Assembly: GCA_016210435.1 (NCBI GenBank) | Contig: JACQUF010000045.1 | Location: 1-11,607 of the forward strand | DNA from: Chloroflexota bacterium | Lineage (GTDB): Bacteria > Chloroflexota > Dehalococcoidia > Lucifugimonadales > Lucifugimonadaceae | Length of the DNA stretch: 11,607 bases | Direction of reading: 5' to 3' | Shown: piece after piece, positions 1 through 6,177 of the stretch | How the letters are laid out: the number at the start of each line of letters is the position of its first letter | Numbering within the stretch: the first letter of the stretch is position 1 | Notes under the pieces: model-generated | What the model saw: the letters and a program-made list of their open reading frames with translations, nothing else | Told to the model about the DNA's origin: nothing | The model's database searches: none | Program-made: the position numbers and the translations under genes

Positions 1-248
1 AGGTGAAGGACCGCGGCAACACGAACGCGATCCTGGGTCACCCGGCGAACGGCATCGCATGGCTGGCGAACGCAATCTCGAAGTTCGGCCTGGCGCTCGA
101 GGCCGGACACATCGTGCTGCCGGGCACCACGTGCACGAGGTCGCATCGCATGGCCGGCTTCAGGACCGTGCGAGGGCGGATCGACGGCATCGGCGAGGTC
201 TCGATCAAGCTGGTGGGCGCGCCGGCGGTCAACAAGGCGACGACCTAA
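1..248 (+). CDS. FAH-fold 2-keto-4-pentenoate hydratase / 4-oxalocrotonate decarboxylase, C-terminal part (5' end outside window)
   Basis: Only the last 81 residues are visible; the frame is open to the left edge and ends in TAA at 246-248. The segment GHPANGIAWLANAISKFG, followed by LEAGHIVLPG, TCTRS and DGIGEVSIKLV, matches the conserved C-terminus of the MhpD/DmpH/XylI group. These metal-dependent cytosolic enzymes hydrate 2-hydroxypenta-2,4-dienoate or decarboxylate 4-oxalocrotonate in meta-cleavage pathways for aromatic compounds. The GTG at position 3 is an internal valine, not a start. The stretch after TCTRS (SHRMAGFRTVRG) is less typical than its surroundings; family members usually read AGD.V here. 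Hydratase and decarboxylase cannot be told apart from this fragment. The SnoaL-like gene follows 26 bases downstream on the same strand, so the two were probably cotranscribed. Confidence 0.8.
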   Translation, partial: VKDRGNTNAILGHPANGIAWLANAISKFGLALEAGHIVLPGTTCTRSHRMAGFRTVRGRIDGIGEVSIKLVGAPAVNKATT

Positions 249-274
249 GGGCGGGAGCTGAGGCAGGGCTATCG

Positions 275-739
275 ATGCGGGACGTTAGCGCAAAGGGACT
301 GGAAGCGACGATCAGAGAATACTTCGATGGCTGCAACGAGGCCAGCGTCGACAAGATCGTCGGCTGCATGGAGCCCGATGCGGTGCACTACTTCCCTGCC
401 GGCGCCCCGTAGGGCACGTTCAAGGGCGCACAGGCGATAGCCAGGGGCTGGGTGACCGCCGTGCAGAATCTCGGCCCGATATGGACGATCGATCGCGTAC
501 TCGTCGACGCCAGCCGGCTCGAAGCGGTCATCGAGTGGACGCACTTCAAGCCGAAGCAGGGAATCTACCTGCGTGGCGACGAGTGGTACGTCTTCTCACG
601 CCGAGGCTTGATCAAGGAGATTCGTGCCTACTACGCCGCCCCTACCGCTGCCGGTGCGCCCCGCACGCACGAGCTCGGCGGCTACGACTACGCAGGTCGA
701 GGGTATCCCGTGGTGCCACCGAAAGTGTTGTACCGCTAG
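275..739 (+). pseudogene. SnoaL/NTF2-like small polyketide-cyclase-fold protein interrupted by an in-frame TAG
   Basis: One frame runs from ATG 275 to TAG 737-739 and would encode 154 residues, but codon 46 (410-412) is TAG. Before it the frame reads a typical SnoaL-like N-terminus (EATIREYFDGCNEASVDKIV, then DAVHYFPAGAP). After it the fold continues without frame change: GTFKGAQAIARGW, then RLEAVIEWTHFKP, GDEWYVFS and IKEIRAYY. The family normally reads straight through this G-x-P-x-G-x-F-x-G loop, and CAG to TAG is a single transition. A purine-rich AGGCAGGG lies about 7 bases before the ATG. Such proteins are about 130-160 residue cytosolic alpha+beta cone enzymes or binding proteins; the substrate is unknown. 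Alternatives to a real nonsense mutation are a sequencing error or amber readthrough. The first ATG inside the downstream part, at 452, would give only 95 residues of the fold. Confidence 0.75.
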
Positions 740-1034
740 CGAGCGCGGCGTCAGCCTATGGCGGGAGAGGATGACCGAGTACCTGCTGCTGAACTTCGCC
801 CTCTTCAGGCGACCGAGGTTCTCGGCGGCAGTGATCTCCGGTGTCGCCAAGACGACTGCGGTTCCGAGTTCAACCTTGCTGCCATAGCGACGGTGGATGG
901 TCTGCGGGGCGACCTCATGAGCTTCATCAACGTAGCTGCGCTCGAGCTTTGCGAATCCCGAACCGTCCATCGGCGTCGGGACAAGGGCCTGCCTGTGGTG
1001 TCGGGGAGCGGCCGGACCCGGTTTACGAGAACTC
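740..1034. other. Non-coding or decayed stretch between the SnoaL-like gene and the TetR remnant
   Basis: No intact gene is supported here. On the plus strand near 918-1000 there is a weak TetR-like trace (INVAALELC, then RTVHRRRDKG), which could be what is left of the helix-turn-helix half of the regulator whose C-terminal half follows. On the minus strand 913-851 reads VAPQTIHRRYGSKVEL, which also resembles the end of a TetR helix-turn-helix. Both cannot be intact parts of one gene, and neither frame has a convincing start or a full domain. Confidence 0.4.
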
Positions 1035-1448
1035 AGTGATCGAGGGCCGCGATGGATTCCTGATCCGCCGAATCCTCGCCCTGGTATTCGCATTTTCACA
1101 GGACCGGGTCCGCCATGGTCGGCACGTTCCTCGCCGAGAAGGACCGCAATCCCGAACTGATCGAGACGTTCCGACGGCGACTGGTGGAACCGCGAATGCG
1201 CCAGATGCACACGATATTCGAGCGGGCCGTCGCGAGGGGCGAGCTGGCCGCACAGGGCCTCATCGGAATGATGCTCGCACAGGTCTCTGGTGCGCCGATC
1301 GACCGCCGCGTTGGCGGCCGCAGCCGTGGACCTTCTCCTGGGCGACCCTGCTCCCGCGGGATTAGCGGCAATAGAGTCTGGTTCACTTGATATAGGACGT
1401 CCGGGAGGCAATCGGGAGATGGTCATTTTGTTTGCAGTGCCGACCTGA
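1035..1448 (+). pseudogene. TetR-family transcriptional regulator, frameshifted C-terminal remnant
   Basis: The clearest part is 1103-1305, reading SAMVGTFLAEKDRNPELIE, then EPRMRQ, IFERAVARGEL and IGMMLAQVSGAPID. This is the ligand-binding and dimerisation domain seen in TetR proteins (the type with an FLAE..R.PEL..FRRR...PR motif). At about 1300-1312 the frame moves by one base: the natural continuation AAVDLLLGDPAPAG lies in the next frame and runs to TGA 1446-1448. Upstream, a third frame at about 1040-1100 (FLIRRILALVFAFSQ) looks like the preceding helix, so a second shift probably lies near 1100. The N-terminal DNA-binding domain is missing or unrecognisable. Members repress neighbouring catabolic or efflux genes and this one may once have controlled the upstream catabolic genes. 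At least one frameshift is needed to read it, so it is called a pseudogene; sequence errors are the alternative. Confidence 0.6.
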
Positions 1449-1466
1449 TCCTGCAGTTTCAGGATC
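1447..1466. repeat. 7-bp inverted repeat at the end of the small minus-strand ORF
   Basis: GATCCTG, six-base loop CAGTTT, then CAGGATC: a perfect hairpin. The stop codon (1461-1459) of the minus-strand ORF lies inside it, and the TetR remnant's TGA (1446-1448) overlaps its left edge. No T-run follows on either strand, so it is not a standard intrinsic terminator, although it lies between convergent frames. Confidence 0.45.
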
Positions 1467-1770
1467 TGATCCAGTCATCATTGAACCGGATGCGAAATTC
1501 ATCGATGACCTCTTCAAATCGCGTGAAGCCTTCGGCACGCATTTGGCCAGCAAACGGGGTACTTCGCTCGGTACCGATGATCGCCGACCAGTAATAGCTA
1601 ATGATGCCGACTGGATCACGTTCATTCATTCGCATTATCGTCAGTCTGACGCCTCGCTTGAGGGATTCAGACGCGTCGCTGGAATTCAAGATGGGATCGA
1701 AAACTTGCGAGTGGAGGAAGGCCAGTAGCTCGCGCTTCTTCTCTGCCATTCGGCCGTTGTGGTTCTGCAT
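1459..1770 (-). CDS. Small conserved-looking protein of unknown function
   Basis: A 103-residue ORF starting at ATG 1770; ATG 1749 (MAEKKRELLAFLHSQVFDP) is an equally good start and gives 96 residues. No strong Shine-Dalgarno is seen before either. The composition looks genuinely coding: an amphipathic N-terminal helix, VFDPIL, MRMNERDPVG, YYWSAIIGTE, FAGQMRAEGFTRFEEVIDEF and a C-terminal DDWIRS. It is soluble, with no signal peptide or membrane segment, and I do not recognise the family with certainty. It lies on the same strand as the defence operon, 182 bases beyond the DUF3883 stop, so it may be a distal member or a separate cargo gene. The plus-strand ORF over the same bases is judged a shadow. 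Function unknown. Confidence 0.55.
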   Translation of the reverse strand: MQNHNGRMAEKKRELLAFLHSQVFDPILNSSDASESLKRGVRLTIMRMNERDPVGIISYYWSAIIGTERSTPFAGQMRAEGFTRFEEVIDEFRIRFNDDWIRS

Positions 1771-1952
1771 ATATACCGTCGATTACTGAAGTAGAGCGGT
1801 TGACGTCATACCCGAGTAGCGGCAGCGTGTCCTTGAACCGAGTCGACCCGTGTGACCGTCCGTGCCCACGATTGTGCCACCTGCGCTGCGCCAGCACGGC
1901 GACACTGCTCTGATCATCAGAGGTCAGGGTGATCGGAGGTGGCCCAGATAGG
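1771..1952. other. Intergenic gap between the DUF3883 gene and the small ORF
   Basis: No gene is supported. It contains the 15-bp palindrome at 1908-1922 and no T-run terminator. On the minus strand a short open stretch near 1840-1760 (TRFKDTLPLLGYDV) reads somewhat protein-like but matches nothing I recognise and lacks a convincing start. Confidence 0.4.
1908..1922. promoter_or_regulatory. 15-bp perfect palindrome (CTCTGAT C ATCAGAG)
   Basis: Seven-base arms mirror each other around one central C, 30 bases past the stop of the DUF3883 gene (minus strand) and upstream of the small minus-strand ORF. It could be an operator for a dimeric regulator, part of a transcription end, or chance. No T-run follows on either strand. 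Confidence 0.3.
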
Positions 1953-2846
1953 TCAAACTGGTGGGGGAAGTCCCGGCACGAAAAGGGTCGCGGGAACGGC
2001 TATCTCCGCTGACACCCATCGGCATCCCTCACCATCGACGGGCAAATATGCCTCCAAGGCGCGGGCACGACACCAGCCAACGAGCGAGATCGCGTCAATA
2101 TTGTCCACTGCGCAAGCGACGAGGGCCCATTCCTCGTCACGTAGACCGACATCTATCTCGGTTCTCGAAACGAAAAGACGGACCACTCCCTCCTCGCGCC
2201 GAGCACTCGTCTTTACTTCGAGCCGACGCTTTCCCTCAATGCGCGGTGCGATTACATCGTATCCAAGTTGGTCAGATATGGAGCTCACACGCTTAACGCG
2301 CTCGGCCAGGTCCATTCGGCCGAGCGCACCTAACTCGTCTGTAGCGGTCTTCACCACCAGCTCTTCGCCGCGGAGCCCGAGTGCAATACGCAACGAGTCA
2401 TCGTGCTTCTGCGCGAGACGAATGAGGAATGCCTCACGCCGATCTGGATCGGCGATGAGAGCGGTCGCGACCGACCCAACGTCGGGTAGAAGGTCTGCGT
2501 CCGATGTCGTTGGGCTCGCAGCCGAGACTAGGAGCGCCCGTTCAAAGAGGATGGACATGGCATCGGCCTCACCAAGTGCCAATAGACCTCTGAGGTCATC
2601 GGAAGGGAAGAGGCTCCCGTTCTCGAGATGCAGAAGGCCACAATCGATCAGCAGGCTCTCGCCTAGCCGCAGGTCTTCGGGCGGGAACAAAGCGTCGGAG
2701 GGATACAGGAGGTAGGTGCTCCGCGCCGCAGGGACCGGCGAACCGTATGAGTCAATCAGGCCCCCCGATCTCAGGGCGGCTCGCACAAGGTGCGCGGGCG
2801 GAACGCCTGTCGGGAGTGCCCAGGGATAGTCCCTGCTAGAGATCAT
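1953..2846 (-). CDS. DUF3883 protein with Mrr-like PD-(D/E)xK nuclease signature
   Basis: A 297-residue protein and the last gene of the minus-strand operon. Start chosen at ATG 2846 (MISSRDYPWA), 11 bases inside the end of the helicase gene, which implies translational coupling; an upstream in-frame ATG at 2903 would overlap far more. No good Shine-Dalgarno is visible. Residues 1-180 are an unassigned helical region. Residues 185-250 match DUF3883: LGYDVIAP, GKRRLEVKTS, then FVSRTEI and EEWALVACAV. D197 and E210-V-K212 fit the catalytic D...E-x-K pattern of the Mrr-like restriction-endonuclease fold. DUF3883 domains are common in defence loci next to helicases and methylases. It is the most likely nuclease of this operon (inference). 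No membrane or signal sequences are present. Alternative: a DNA-binding domain that has lost cleavage. Confidence 0.85.
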   Translation of the reverse strand: MISSRDYPWALPTGVPPAHLVRAALRSGGLIDSYGSPVPAARSTYLLYPSDALFPPEDLRLGESLLIDCGLLHLENGSLFPSDDLRGLLALGEADAMSILFERALLVSAASPTTSDADLLPDVGSVATALIADPDRREAFLIRLAQKHDDSLRIALGLRGEELVVKTATDELGALGRMDLAERVKRVSSISDQLGYDVIAPRIEGKRRLEVKTSARREEGVVRLFVSRTEIDVGLRDEEWALVACAVDNIDAISLVGWCRARALEAYLPVDGEGCRWVSAEIAVPATLFVPGLPPPV

Positions 2847-4731
2847 CGCCACGGAGGTGTGCGAAGAGGACTCCCAAGTCAGTGATGTCTTCAATCGCCT
2901 CACCGTAGTCTTCTTCGTCGGGAAGTGCCATCGCCGTCAAATCGGGGTCGTTGAGCATCGACGCCAGCCGCTCCGCCTTGTCAGCGACGCGTTCATCGAC
3001 CCGCTCGTCAATGGTCCCAGTTGTCACGAGGAACGTTATGCGAGTCTCCTCGCCAGAAGAGAGCCCCAAGCGATGAATCCGATCGAGCGACTGAAGATAC
3101 TGCCCAGCGTTGAAAGTCCGGTCGAGGTAGATCGCATCGTGACAGACCTCGTGCAGGCTTACGCCTTCGCCGAGCGCAGCCGGGTTTGCAAGGAGAATCT
3201 TGCACTCCGGGTCTGAGCGGAACCTCGCCAGTTCGCCTTCGCGTGTCCGAATCCCAGCCGTTTCAGGTCCATCGGAGCTCGGGACGCCCCCGTAGATGAG
3301 CGCAGGCCTGAATTTGGCAAGCATCCGCTCCAGAGTCAGGAGGTTGCCCACGAAATTCGACCAGACGAGGGTCTTGTGGTCGTGTCGGGTGTTCTCGTCA
3401 ACCATCTTGGCGAGCTTCTTGAACTTGAGCGGGATCTCGTGACGGTGGTAGCGCGTGACGAGCTGCGCCAGGTTGGACCCGGGAGGTATGGCCAGTGACG
3501 GGTACCGGAACGGGATGGCGCCTTGATCGGGAGACCGTCCAGCCAGAAGGGCTGGATTGGCCGCCGCTTCGAGCAGATACATTGTGACGTCGCCCATTTG
3601 GGCAAGCATTGCTCGGTCCGCTCGACTGAGATCGAACATCCCCGCATAGCGGTTCCTAAGAGCGTCGTAGATGTCAGCTTGGAGTCCGTCTAGCTCGACG
3701 AGTTCCACGCGGAGGACAGGAGGCGGAAGCCCCAACTCGCGCTTGGTGGTGCGAACGAAGAGTGGGGAGAGGGCGTCATTGATAAGCTCCATTGAACCGG
3801 CGGGCGGCTCCCGGTGAAGCGCCGTCGCGGGGAGGATGGCGCGGGCTTGATTTGGCCATAGGTACTCCAGTAGAGCGATGAAGTCTCGTGGGCTCTGCGG
3901 GGCTGGTGTGCCAGTAAGAATGTCGCGTCGCGTCGCGACGTGCGCCAGTTGCAGGCATGCTCGGCCCCACTCGCCTGTCTGCCCCCTCTTCATCCGATGC
4001 GCCTCGTCCAAGACAATGTGTGTGGGTACCTCCAGGGCCCACATGGTCAGCGTCTCGAAATGGGGTTCCTTCAGTCGCTGATAGTTGACTAGAAGCACTT
4101 CAGCGTCCCGAGCGATTGTGCCGACAAAGCGTTGGATGGTTGGACGCGACACGAAACATCGGTCTGCCTCCGTCTCCCAGGCCTCGAATGCTGAGAGGGG
4201 CGAGACTACTAAGAGTCGTTCGACCCGACCGCGCAGCCGTTCCGCCTCATAGAGGGCATAGGTGACAGCGGTCTTTCCTGCACCTGGAACCGAGAAGTTC
4301 GCGCCGTGGGGGAGACCGAGGAGCTTCAGGAGATCTCTGGCTTGGAACTCGCGCAGGTCACGATTAAAGCGACTTGCGGCGGCTGCTAACGGAATGGTGC
4401 GTGCGCTCTCGACTACGCGTGCGGGAGACTTCTGTAGCAGCTGCCGAACCGCTCGGCTCTCGTCACGTGCCCGACTGAGAAGACCTCGCGCTCGGTCATC
4501 GAGTTCGATGCCGACGCCGTAGTTGATGCAGTGGTCTCGAAGCCACAATCGTGCCGCTAGGAACCTTTCGACCGGCACTCGCAAGATGGAATTGCCATCC
4601 CGCGATGATATGGCCCCAAGGCGTAACGGAAGAGCTTCCCAAAAACCATCATCGACCTTGACACCCCGGATGACCTCGATCGCAGGCGGCTTCCCCGCCG
4701 AACGGATTTGAATTACCGGAAGGGACTTCAT
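2836..4731 (-). CDS. SNF2-family DEAH-type helicase/translocase
   Basis: A 631-residue superfamily-2 ATPase that moves on double-stranded DNA. Motifs in order: LREFQ at 126-130 (SNF2 Q-like), Walker A VPGAGKT at 148-154, DEAH at 242-245, motif III LTGTPAP at 272-278, motif V GEGVSLHE at about 521-528, and motif VI QSLDRIHRLG at 547-556 with the two arginines expected to act as fingers. The NFSVPGAGKT form of motif I differs from the DEMGLGKT of chromatin remodellers and marks a bacterial SNF2 subgroup I associate with restriction-like loci. The ~120-residue N-terminal extension is unassigned; the C-terminal ~30 residues are acidic. The ATG overlaps the ParB-like gene's stop as ATGA, with GGGAG six bases upstream. 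Inferred role: DNA surveillance or translocation that delivers the nuclease. All motifs look intact. Confidence 0.93.
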   Translation of the reverse strand: MKSLPVIQIRSAGKPPAIEVIRGVKVDDGFWEALPLRLGAISSRDGNSILRVPVERFLAARLWLRDHCINYGVGIELDDRARGLLSRARDESRAVRQLLQKSPARVVESARTIPLAAAASRFNRDLREFQARDLLKLLGLPHGANFSVPGAGKTAVTYALYEAERLRGRVERLLVVSPLSAFEAWETEADRCFVSRPTIQRFVGTIARDAEVLLVNYQRLKEPHFETLTMWALEVPTHIVLDEAHRMKRGQTGEWGRACLQLAHVATRRDILTGTPAPQSPRDFIALLEYLWPNQARAILPATALHREPPAGSMELINDALSPLFVRTTKRELGLPPPVLRVELVELDGLQADIYDALRNRYAGMFDLSRADRAMLAQMGDVTMYLLEAAANPALLAGRSPDQGAIPFRYPSLAIPPGSNLAQLVTRYHRHEIPLKFKKLAKMVDENTRHDHKTLVWSNFVGNLLTLERMLAKFRPALIYGGVPSSDGPETAGIRTREGELARFRSDPECKILLANPAALGEGVSLHEVCHDAIYLDRTFNAGQYLQSLDRIHRLGLSSGEETRITFLVTTGTIDERVDERVADKAERLASMLNDPDLTAMALPDEEDYGEAIEDITDLGVLFAHLRGDDL

Positions 4732-6149
4732 CGGCGGCTCCCAGAGGCCCCCTTACCCGCGATGAGTTCTCCGAGAGCCGCCACGTTCTTGCGTAGGTGC
4801 CGAAACTGGTACTCGAATGCGCCACGAACCTGGCGTTCGAACTCTTTGGTCCCTCTAAGCTCGCGATAGGTATCCAAAGCCTTTCTGATTTCCCGCGCCG
4901 CCTTTCGAAGTGCGTCGACCGGGGCGTCGAGTGCATCCTCGGCCCGGTCTTCGGCGCGATGGTCGCGAAGGGCCCCCTGGACCGCCGAGCGAATTGCGGC
5001 CTTTACATGATCCGCAGCAACGCGTTTGCCGTCGCTCCCCGGAATCGATAGCCGCTCATCGTCGGCGGCCTCGACCATTGCGACGAGTGATTGGAGGTCA
5101 TACGCCGATTGCTCGTGGTTGTCGCTCGGACCGACGCCGAGATCATCTACCCCAGGTGGAGTTTGCACATCGTCTCGTCGAGACCGGACTAAGGCCTCTG
5201 CGTTGTCCCCGAACAACGGCTGTTCGCCAAGACGCGGCAGGAGGAAGTCGTCAACAAAGTTGTCGCGCCGGGTAACGGCACGAATTTGATGGACGCTTGC
5301 GAATCCACACCGCGCCACAACGAGCCACGTATCCAACAGAAGGTTCGCCGCGGATGTGTCACCGGACGTGATTAGTTCGTGGTACCGCTGCTCGAGTTCT
5401 TTGAGCTGCTGCAGTTTGCCGCTGCCCCCCTCCTCGTCGTCGAAGAAGGTGATGGGCAATCTTGGATCGCGGTGCTGCATTTCTCGAATGAGCAAGAGCA
5501 TGCGACGATAAAGTTCGACCTTCTTTTCCCCGACGGCGGGGCGCGATGGCGTCCAGTTCAGCTGCCGCGCAATCTGCTTGTCCGCGCGCTTGTACTCCGA
5601 CTTCATCTCATGAATGAACAGGAGCTCGTTTGACAGACGGTACGTATCATGACCAGTTTCACGTACCTGCAGTCGTAGTTCCAGATCCGCCAGCTCAACT
5701 GGCCTAACGTCGGAGTCGAGGACGGCGACCCTGATCCACTGCTTGCCGAGTTCCCGGAGAGCGACTAGGCGTGTGTTGCCGTTGATCAGGATCCCTTCGC
5801 GAGTTATCACGCCTGGTTCGGTCTGACCTTCGACGTCGAGACTCTCCTTCAGCTTGTCGAACTTGCGGTGGGCTCTCTTCCATAGCTCACGGAGAGCTTC
5901 CTGGGCAGCGTCGGTCGTCTTCTCCTTGCGGACGAACTCGTACTTGGGCGCCTCAAGCTCCGCGCGAATCCGATGGCTATCCGCCCAGAGAAGCGGGACC
6001 TCGACAGGCAGATCGATCACTGGGAAGTACTTCTCAACATTGTTTGGGCGGGACCACATCAGGGGGAGTGATGGTCGTTCTGCTTCTGGTCGTTCAAGTC
6101 GAGCGGTTAGTGCCTTCTCGATCTGTCGCTTCCGACCCTCCTGCGTCAT
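4728..6149 (-). CDS. ParB/Srx-fold protein (ParB-like nuclease-domain family)
   Basis: A 473-residue protein from ATG 6149, chosen because GGAGG lies six bases upstream (6160-6156) and because 28 bases then separate it from the methylase stop. The frame is open further upstream, to a TTG at 6302, but that part is arginine-rich and unconvincing. Residues 100-135 carry the ParB-like signature: DVEGQTEPGVI, then GILINGNTRLVALREL, the nucleotide-binding core of ParB, KorB and Srx proteins. Residues 186-225 (KQIARQLNW, then KKVELYRRM) look like the HTH that follows it in Spo0J/KorB. The rest is helical and charged, with a probable coiled coil at 420-465. In partition proteins this fold is a CTP-dependent clamp; in defence loci it may sense DNA or nucleotides. 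Role here unknown. It ends in an ATGA overlap with the helicase gene. Confidence 0.85.
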   Translation of the reverse strand: MTQEGRKRQIEKALTARLERPEAERPSLPLMWSRPNNVEKYFPVIDLPVEVPLLWADSHRIRAELEAPKYEFVRKEKTTDAAQEALRELWKRAHRKFDKLKESLDVEGQTEPGVITREGILINGNTRLVALRELGKQWIRVAVLDSDVRPVELADLELRLQVRETGHDTYRLSNELLFIHEMKSEYKRADKQIARQLNWTPSRPAVGEKKVELYRRMLLLIREMQHRDPRLPITFFDDEEGGSGKLQQLKELEQRYHELITSGDTSAANLLLDTWLVVARCGFASVHQIRAVTRRDNFVDDFLLPRLGEQPLFGDNAEALVRSRRDDVQTPPGVDDLGVGPSDNHEQSAYDLQSLVAMVEAADDERLSIPGSDGKRVAADHVKAAIRSAVQGALRDHRAEDRAEDALDAPVDALRKAAREIRKALDTYRELRGTKEFERQVRGAFEYQFRHLRKNVAALGELIAGKGASGSRR

Positions 6150-6155
6150 TCCGGT

Positions 6156-6160
6156 CCTCC
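6156..6160 (-). promoter_or_regulatory. Shine-Dalgarno (GGAGG) deciding the ParB-like start
   Basis: On the minus strand GGAGG stands six bases before ATG 6149. This favours that start over the longer open frame reaching into the methylase gene. Confidence 0.65.
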
Positions 6161-6177
6161 CGTTGCATCGCCGCCAG

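Noticed and set aside
596..1426. Long 276-residue minus-strand open frame across the SnoaL-like and TetR regions
   Set aside because: It is antisense to recognisable plus-strand domains, rich in R/P/G/S as expected of a high-GC shadow frame, and has no domain beyond one short HTH-like segment reported separately.
1939..2715. 258-residue plus-strand open frame opposite the DUF3883 gene
   Set aside because: It is composed almost entirely of S, R and T with no recognisable motif; the minus strand carries a clear DUF3883 domain.
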